DNA from: Chitinophagaceae bacterium
GTDB taxonomy: Bacteria; Bacteroidota; Bacteroidia; Chitinophagales; Chitinophagaceae
NCBI GenBank assembly: GCA_016713085.1
Contig: JADJPV010000001.1
Coordinates: forward strand, 620,001-684,000
Direction of reading: 5' to 3'
DNA: 64,000 bases
Shown here: positions 59,852 through 64,000 of the stretch, in pieces
How the letters are laid out: every line of letters starts with the position of its first letter
Position numbering within the stretch: the first letter of the stretch is position 1
The notes under the pieces: model-generated
The model's input: the letters and a program-made list of their open reading frames with translations, nothing else
The model's database searches: none
Told to the model about the DNA's origin: nothing
Translations under genes and position numbers: made by a program

Positions 59852-60364
59852 CCCGTTATGTTTTTACGGTTTTTCTGATAAAACCCAGACTCCGGATTGA
59901 GGGGAGATGACCTTTTTTTGAAAATCAGTTTCATTTTCTACAGGAAACGGCTTGTTTGCTTTGGAGTTTTTCAATACTTTTATTCTGCAATGTTTTACTG
60001 GTTTGTATTTCATTTTTAAAAATACTATGCTTCCGGGTTTCTTCAGATTATCCTACTTCCAAGCCATTGAGGAAATTTACTAAGTGTTTTCACTTATTAA
60101 CATTTTCTGCACAAGGGGCTTCTACTTGGTCATTTTACTTTCAAATTCTCGTGAAACTTCTTATTACTACTTAGTAATTTTACGTATTTTAAATCGTAAT
60201 ATTGCCTAAGTCTTTTTACTTATTTAACTATATTTTACCTGTAATTCATTTTTTATCAATTAGTTACCAATGTTTTCAACAGTCTCCTTAAAATGTGCCT
60301 ATTGCCTATCCTTCATATTTTGTAAAAATTAGCACATTAAATACAACTTCTAAAACCTACAACT
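59852..60364. other. 513-bp AT-rich intergenic region upstream of the 120-residue protein gene
   Basis: No gene. Very AT-rich over 60150-60360. Contains a 7-bp inverted repeat ATTACTA/TAGTAAT (60163-60169, 60172-60178) that could be a regulator site. The length and composition suggest a long leader or a regulated promoter for the next gene. Confidence 0.5.
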
Positions 60365-60727
60365 ATGCAAAAAGAATTACAACAAAAAACCCAGATCGAG
60401 GAAATAGGAAGACATATTGGCTTTGAGGCTGGAGAGGAAATGGTAAAAAGATTTTTCGACAAAAACCCGGAAGAGGCTTTCGCTAACATTCTGGGAAAAA
60501 ATCTTTTTGCAAAAATACTAGCACAACCAGGATGCGTTGGTATCGCAATTGTACCTGGATATAACAGCGCTGGAATTCGTCAGTCTGTTTTAGTAGGTGT
60601 AGATGCAAACAGAAAACCGATTCTTGAATATACAGTAGTAACAGCTACAGGTGAGATGCTTCTTGAAGAAGGCATGATTGGTGATGATGGTGCTGTAGTT
60701 CACGACGGATGGGGAGCGGCTAAGTAA
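60365..60727 (+). CDS. Uncharacterised 120-residue protein
   Basis: No signal peptide. N-terminal charged helices (KTQIEEIGRHIGFEAGEEMV, FFDKNPEEAFANILGKNLFA) then a core with a conserved-looking QPGCVGIAIVPGYNSAGIRQ, SVLVGVDANRKPILEY and a short GEMLLEEGMIGDDG tail. I recall similar QPGCVGI/LVGVDA proteins in Bacteroidota, all unnamed. It stands alone between two sensory modules, behind an unusually long AT-rich upstream region and before a strong terminator, so it may be a regulated, well-expressed product of those modules. Function unknown. Confidence 0.8.
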   Translation: MQKELQQKTQIEEIGRHIGFEAGEEMVKRFFDKNPEEAFANILGKNLFAKILAQPGCVGIAIVPGYNSAGIRQSVLVGVDANRKPILEYTVVTATGEMLLEEGMIGDDGAVVHDGWGAAK

Positions 60728-60748
60728 TTTTTGACTGCTTATTGGAAG

Positions 60749-60790
60749 TTCCTATATTTGACTCAAACCGTCAGATATAGGAATTTTTTT
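60749..60790 (+). terminator. Rho-independent terminator after the 120-residue protein gene
   Basis: TTCCTATATTTGAC (60749-60762) pairs with GTCAGATATAGGAA (60770-60783), one mismatch, then a seven-T run. Confidence 0.85.
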
Positions 60791-60818
60791 ATTATTAAAC
60801 GACTTGCGAGGAATAACG

Positions 60819-61453
60819 ATGTTATTGCCTGTTATCATGTACTTTTCGTCGAAGAGTAACAGGAAGGTATTGTATAAACGGATATTGCTGTTCTATTTTT
60901 TATACAGCATTTTTAATGAGCTCTTAAATAATTTTTCGTATTCAAGATATCCTGATCTTTATTTCTGGAACGGCGTTTTTTTTGCTATCCTGAAAATATT
61001 TCTCATTTGTTTTATTTTTAATAGCATTTCACCATCGCCTTTACTAAAAAGATTAACGATTATCGGTTTCTTTTTGTATTTATCATTTTTACTGATTCTT
61101 TCAATTTTCTTTAATAACACAAGCGACTATAATAAAATACCCTCTTCTGTACAAGGAATTATTTTACTTATCCTCTCAATAACTTTCTTTTACGAAAAAT
61201 GAAAGCTCCTGATACGTTATTCATTTATTCATTGCCTGAGTTTTGGTATGTAGTTGCAATATTTATTTACTCTTCAGGAACGTTTTTCATATATGTATTT
61301 GCAGAGTTTTGGCTTGAAAACGAATCTAACATAGATGACTATACTGTTATTCATTCATTTATCTCCATTTTGACCAATATTACTATAGGATATTCAATGT
61401 GGAAACAAAGTAAAGAAAAACAACTAACCTCATTGAAAGCTAACATCTTATAA
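60819..61453 (+). CDS. Multi-TM protein, sensory module 2, frameshifted
   Basis: About 211 residues when one A is added in GAAAAATGAAAG near 61198: the first part (RILLFYFLYSIFNELLNNFS, LKIFLICFIFNSISPSPLLK, GIILLILSITFFYEK) then continues into KAPDTLFIYSLPEFWYVVAI and two or three more helices. Topology and size match the multi-TM protein of module 1. I start at ATG 60819; a TTG at 60804 is in frame. It lies just after the terminator of the 120-residue gene and 15 bp before a kinase gene. Confidence 0.68.
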
Positions 61454-61468
61454 CAACCGCTTTAACCC

Positions 61469-62291
61469 ATGTTTTTTTACAAACCCAAAATTCTGCAAAT
61501 ACTACTTATGTTGTATACTTTGGTACATTCGGCATGCTGCTTCTTGCAGTAAGCCTTATTGTTTTTATAGTCTTTCACCAGCGTAAAGTGATTTACTTCC
61601 AGTTACGCATGAAAAAATGCAGGATGATCAGCAACAAATGATGCTGCAGGCTTCCATACAGAGCCAGGAAGAAGAACGCCAGCGTATTGCAGCCGATCTG
61701 CACGATGATGCAGGACCTCTTTTAGCTACCGTACGGCTTTACCTCAATGAAGGTCTTATTCACCAGGACCAGGGCACTCAATTGCAAAGTATTTACAACG
61801 CCAAGCAGATAATTGATGATACCATACAGCTGATTCGCAATATGTCGCATAACCTGATTCCACCCACATTAAAGAACTTTGGGCTGGAAAGCGCCGTTAA
61901 TGACATGTTTCAGAAAATCAACGGCAGTGGCTCCATCAGTGCCAGTGCCCGTTTTCATGATTATAAAAGACGGTTAAAGCTGGAATATGAGTTATCAATT
62001 TTCAGGGTTCTTCAGGAATTGGTTAATAATACACTCAAACACAGCCACTCAAGCTTTATTCATTTAACCCAAAACAAAACAGATCAGTATATTTATATAC
62101 GCATGCATCATGATGGGGAAGGTTTAACCCAGACTGAATATGAAAAGCTGAGGGATACCCCAAAGGGTATGGGGTTAAAGAATATTTTCAGCCGGGTTAA
62201 AATTTTAAACTCTAAAATTCTGTTTGAGAAAGACTCATCCAACACATATTATAAAGTAACTATAGAGATTCCTGTTGAGGCGATGGTATGA
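61469..62291 (+). CDS. Sensor histidine kinase (HisKA_3), module 2, two frameshifts
   Basis: 274 residues after adding one T in the run at 61471 (start MFFLQTQNSANTTYVVYF) and one A in the run near 61610. One membrane helix (YFGTFGMLLLAVSLIVFIVF), a short coiled coil, the phosphoacceptor His in RQRIAADLHDDAGPLLATV and an HATPase domain with N-box LQELVNNTLKHS and the GMGLKNIFSRVKIL region. Same minimal plan as the module 1 kinase: a single helix and no sensor domain. Its end does not overlap the regulator (34 bp). Confidence 0.88.
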
Positions 62292-62325
62292 TTGCCGAAA
62301 AAGTTTAACTTTAAATCCAAATCTT

Positions 62326-62976
62326 ATGAGCCAGATAAAAGTAGCAATAGCATATGACCACCAGATATTCAGGAAAGGTGTTATCCTTTCCCTAAGGTCG
62401 TACACCAACATCAAGTTTGTACTGGAAGCCGAAAACGGAGAGGAGTTACTGGCAGGTTTAGCTGAGGCACAGCCAGACGTCATTCTGATGGATCTCCGGA
62501 TGCCTGGGAAAGATGGCATTGAGACCACCAAGGCTGTGAGTAAACAGTTTCCACATATGCATGTGCTGGTACTTACCATGTATGAAGACGAACGCTTTGT
62601 AACTCACCTGATGGAGAACGGGGCAAATGGTTACCTGCTCAAAAGCTCTGACCCTGCAGAAATAAAAAAAGCAATTCTTGAAGTATATACAAAGGGTTAT
62701 TATCTCAACAACTTTGTAAACCGCATTCTGCTTAAAAAATCGCATACCAAAGCAAAGGCAATTCCAACTCTTAACAGCGAAATTCAGATTTCAGACAAAG
62801 AAAAGCAGGTGATCAGGCTTTTGTGTATGGAGTATACTGCCCAGGAAATTGCGAAAGAAATGGAAATAAGCCCCCGTACGGTTGAGGCAATTAAAGACCG
62901 TTTAATGGAACGTTTCGGAGTTAAGAATTCCGTAGGGCTTGTTTTCTTTGCTATGAAAAACTCATTGATTGATTAA
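62326..62976 (+). CDS. NarL/LuxR-type response regulator, module 2, with altered acidic pocket
   Basis: 216 residues from ATG 62326. Receiver domain: KVAIAYDHQIFRKG, phospho-Asp in VILMDLRMPGKDG, GYLLKSSDP. DNA-binding domain: ISDKEKQVIRLLCMEYTAQE and MEISPRTVEAIKDRLMERF. The first Asp of the usual DD pair (present in the three other regulators here) is Tyr, which should weaken Mg2+ binding. A single G-to-T change (GAT to TAT) would make it, so a sequencing error is as likely as real divergence. Confidence 0.9.
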   Translation: MSQIKVAIAYDHQIFRKGVILSLRSYTNIKFVLEAENGEELLAGLAEAQPDVILMDLRMPGKDGIETTKAVSKQFPHMHVLVLTMYEDERFVTHLMENGANGYLLKSSDPAEIKKAILEVYTKGYYLNNFVNRILLKKSHTKAKAIPTLNSEIQISDKEKQVIRLLCMEYTAQEIAKEMEISPRTVEAIKDRLMERFGVKNSVGLVFFAMKNSLID

Positions 62977-63682
62977 CCGAGTTCTGTTTGTATATGATCG
63001 TAAAGCAATGATTCGTTAAAGGAATTAAGCATATACTTTGCAAGTTTCGGATTTATTGTACTCAGCTTTTCCAGATCTTTTATACCCAGTTCATGAGCTG
63101 CTCTTATTCCATCAGCATTGTTTCCAAGTTCAATAATTGTGTTTTCATCTCTGTTGTGCCTGTCTTCAGGAAGATCCTTAAAATCGTCTAATAACAAAAT
63201 AGGTCTTGCAAGAGAATACCAGTAAGGCAAAAAGTTTTCAACCCATTCATCCGTTAATTCAAGATCAACAAGTGTAAATAAAAAGGCATCTGAACGGGCC
63301 AATGCTTTATGCTTTGTTTCAAATTTAAAATACAGGGGATTTTCACCGGAAAGGACACGATTTAACTCATTAGCCAACTTTTCCTGTTTCAAAAGAGGTT
63401 TCCAGAGTTGTTTGCAATTTTTCAAAAATTGTGGAAATGAAATTTCCTGTTTTCGTATCTTTTTAACTGGTCAAATCCATTTTCCATTAATGATACATGA
63501 TCATTATTTAACAGCAACTCCAACGGCACCCCTGATTTATGAATCAGATCAAATGCAAGAGGTATGGTTAAAAAACCAAATCCACCAGAAATATAAATCC
63601 GCTTCTTTCCCCAAAATAGATTGTTTACCGGTACAGGTCTTTCATTGGCAAAGTAATCTGCAATTCTACTGTTGACGCCCAT
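62973..63682 (-). CDS. Uncharacterised protein, frameshifted
   Basis: About 236 residues after adding one T in the TTTTT run near 63425 (KFHFHNF then LKNCKQLWKPLLKQ). No family recognised with confidence. Visible features: KKRIYISGGFGFLTIPLAFD near the N-terminus, ARSDAFLFTLVDLELTDEW, an acidic RPILLLDDFKDLPEDRHNRD and NTIIELGNNADGIRAAHELG. The Asp-rich motif with a later Asn/Asp/Glu cluster is loosely like class I isoprenoid enzymes, but that is weak. ATG 63682 is preferred as start; 63715 is also possible but overlaps the upstream gene by 50 bp. Confidence 0.55.
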
Positions 63683-64000
63683 AAGGTCTTGCAATTTTCT
63701 TGAAGTTATTACCATTAGGTCTGTTTTTAAGTGAGTCTGTTCCTTTGTTCAAATTTTGATTACGTCTGCTGATATCGGAAGAAACGGAGTCTGTTATTAC
63801 TTTCAGCAAATCAGGACGCTTTAAATAAAAATTATAACTTCTGCTGAATTCATTCCTGGTTGTATTGTGCAGTTGAAATATCCTCAGAAAGTAAGATGCA
63901 TCTTCAGCAGGTAACTTTAACGATGTGTCTTTCAGAATTCGTTCATTGTTCAAAACATCAGCAACCAGAATATCAGTAAGTACTGCCTGCATCTTTTTGG
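63666..64000 (-). CDS. DUF4296-domain protein, 5' end outside the window
   Basis: At least 111 codons, open to the window edge (…KKMQAVLTDILVADVLNNER on the minus strand). ILVADVLNN, FLRIFQLHNTTRNEFSRSYN and FYLKRPDLLKVITDSV match the helical DUF4296 domain, a Bacteroidota family that usually has an N-terminal lipobox; that part is not visible. It overlaps the next gene by 17 bp. Function unknown. Confidence 0.75.
   Translation of the reverse strand, partial: KKMQAVLTDILVADVLNNERILKDTSLKLPAEDASYFLRIFQLHNTTRNEFSRSYNFYLKRPDLLKVITDSVSSDISRRNQNLNKGTDSLKNRPNGNNFKKIARPYGRQQ

Noticed and set aside
59956..60174. 72-codon hydrophobic frame in the gap before the 120-residue gene
   Set aside because: Low-complexity AT-rich DNA that yields hydrophobic residues by chance; no start context or family.
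1..64000. Stop-codon reassignment (TAG, TAA or TGA read as amino acids)
   Set aside because: All three stops end intact genes at expected family lengths; only one in-frame case of each is seen.
1..64000. Genome-wide pseudogene decay (as in a recent symbiont)
   Set aside because: One or two lesions per gene, normal codon structure on both sides, essential genes affected and dense intact genes between; sequence error explains it better.

Overview
The window is one stretch of a Bacteroidota chromosome, most likely from the family Chitinophagaceae. The evidence is the ruvA-sprA pair (SprA is a type IX secretion/gliding outer-membrane protein), secreted proteins with C-terminal type IX sorting domains, GLPGLI and DUF4296 proteins, SemiSWEET, VanZ-like and PKD/kelch lipoproteins, menaquinone made by the futalosine route, and promoters of the Bacteroidota TAnnTTTG type a short way upstream of many starts. 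The taxonomic placement is inference; there is no rRNA gene, and I saw no tRNA or CRISPR array.

Layout. 0-3.3 kb: 3' part of a GH13 alpha-amylase, then a gene-poor stretch with a small VanZ-like gene, a probable insertion-sequence remnant and an orphan PKD fragment. 3.3-16 kb: central metabolism and envelope genes (icd, a TlpA-like thioredoxin, an SDR threonine-dehydrogenase-like enzyme, kdsA, two tandem AraC-type regulators with a PspC-domain gene, aconitase, a nucleotidyltransferase pair, gdhA). 15.5-28 kb: gamma-glutamyltransferase, AlkD-like repair protein, two secreted proteins, SET protein, mgtE, gatC, two LolD-type ATPases, cobalamin adenosyltransferase, VOC protein, SemiSWEET, fabI, galK. 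28-36 kb: sprA and ruvA. 36-51 kb: fabH, PKD-kelch lipoprotein, DinB, a trans-sulfuration enzyme, serine hydrolase, YitT, GNAT, fabD, folE, two tandem PTPS/QueD paralogues, mqnB-mqnD, photolyase, class IV aminotransferase. 51-64 kb is the accessory and regulatory part: two orphan NarL-type response regulators; an AT-rich minus-strand unit coding for two related Cys-rich secreted peptides, a strong hairpin, a GLPGLI protein, a TonB-receptor-like barrel and the tail of an ABC exporter; then two copies of a [multi-TM protein + HisKA_3 kinase + NarL regulator] module on either side of an uncharacterised 120-residue protein.

The dominant oddity is that about 23 of roughly 55 genes are interrupted by single-nucleotide changes, mostly +/-1 in A/T or G runs and three in-frame stop substitutions. 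Several are enzymes expected to be essential. Correcting one base (occasionally two) in each restores a protein of normal family length. I therefore treat these as single genes with consensus errors or very recent lesions, give full-span coordinates, and say where the break lies.

The best candidates for something undescribed are the Cys-rich peptide / GLPGLI / barrel unit at 53-57.3 kb and the duplicated sensory module around the 120-residue protein at 57.8-63 kb.
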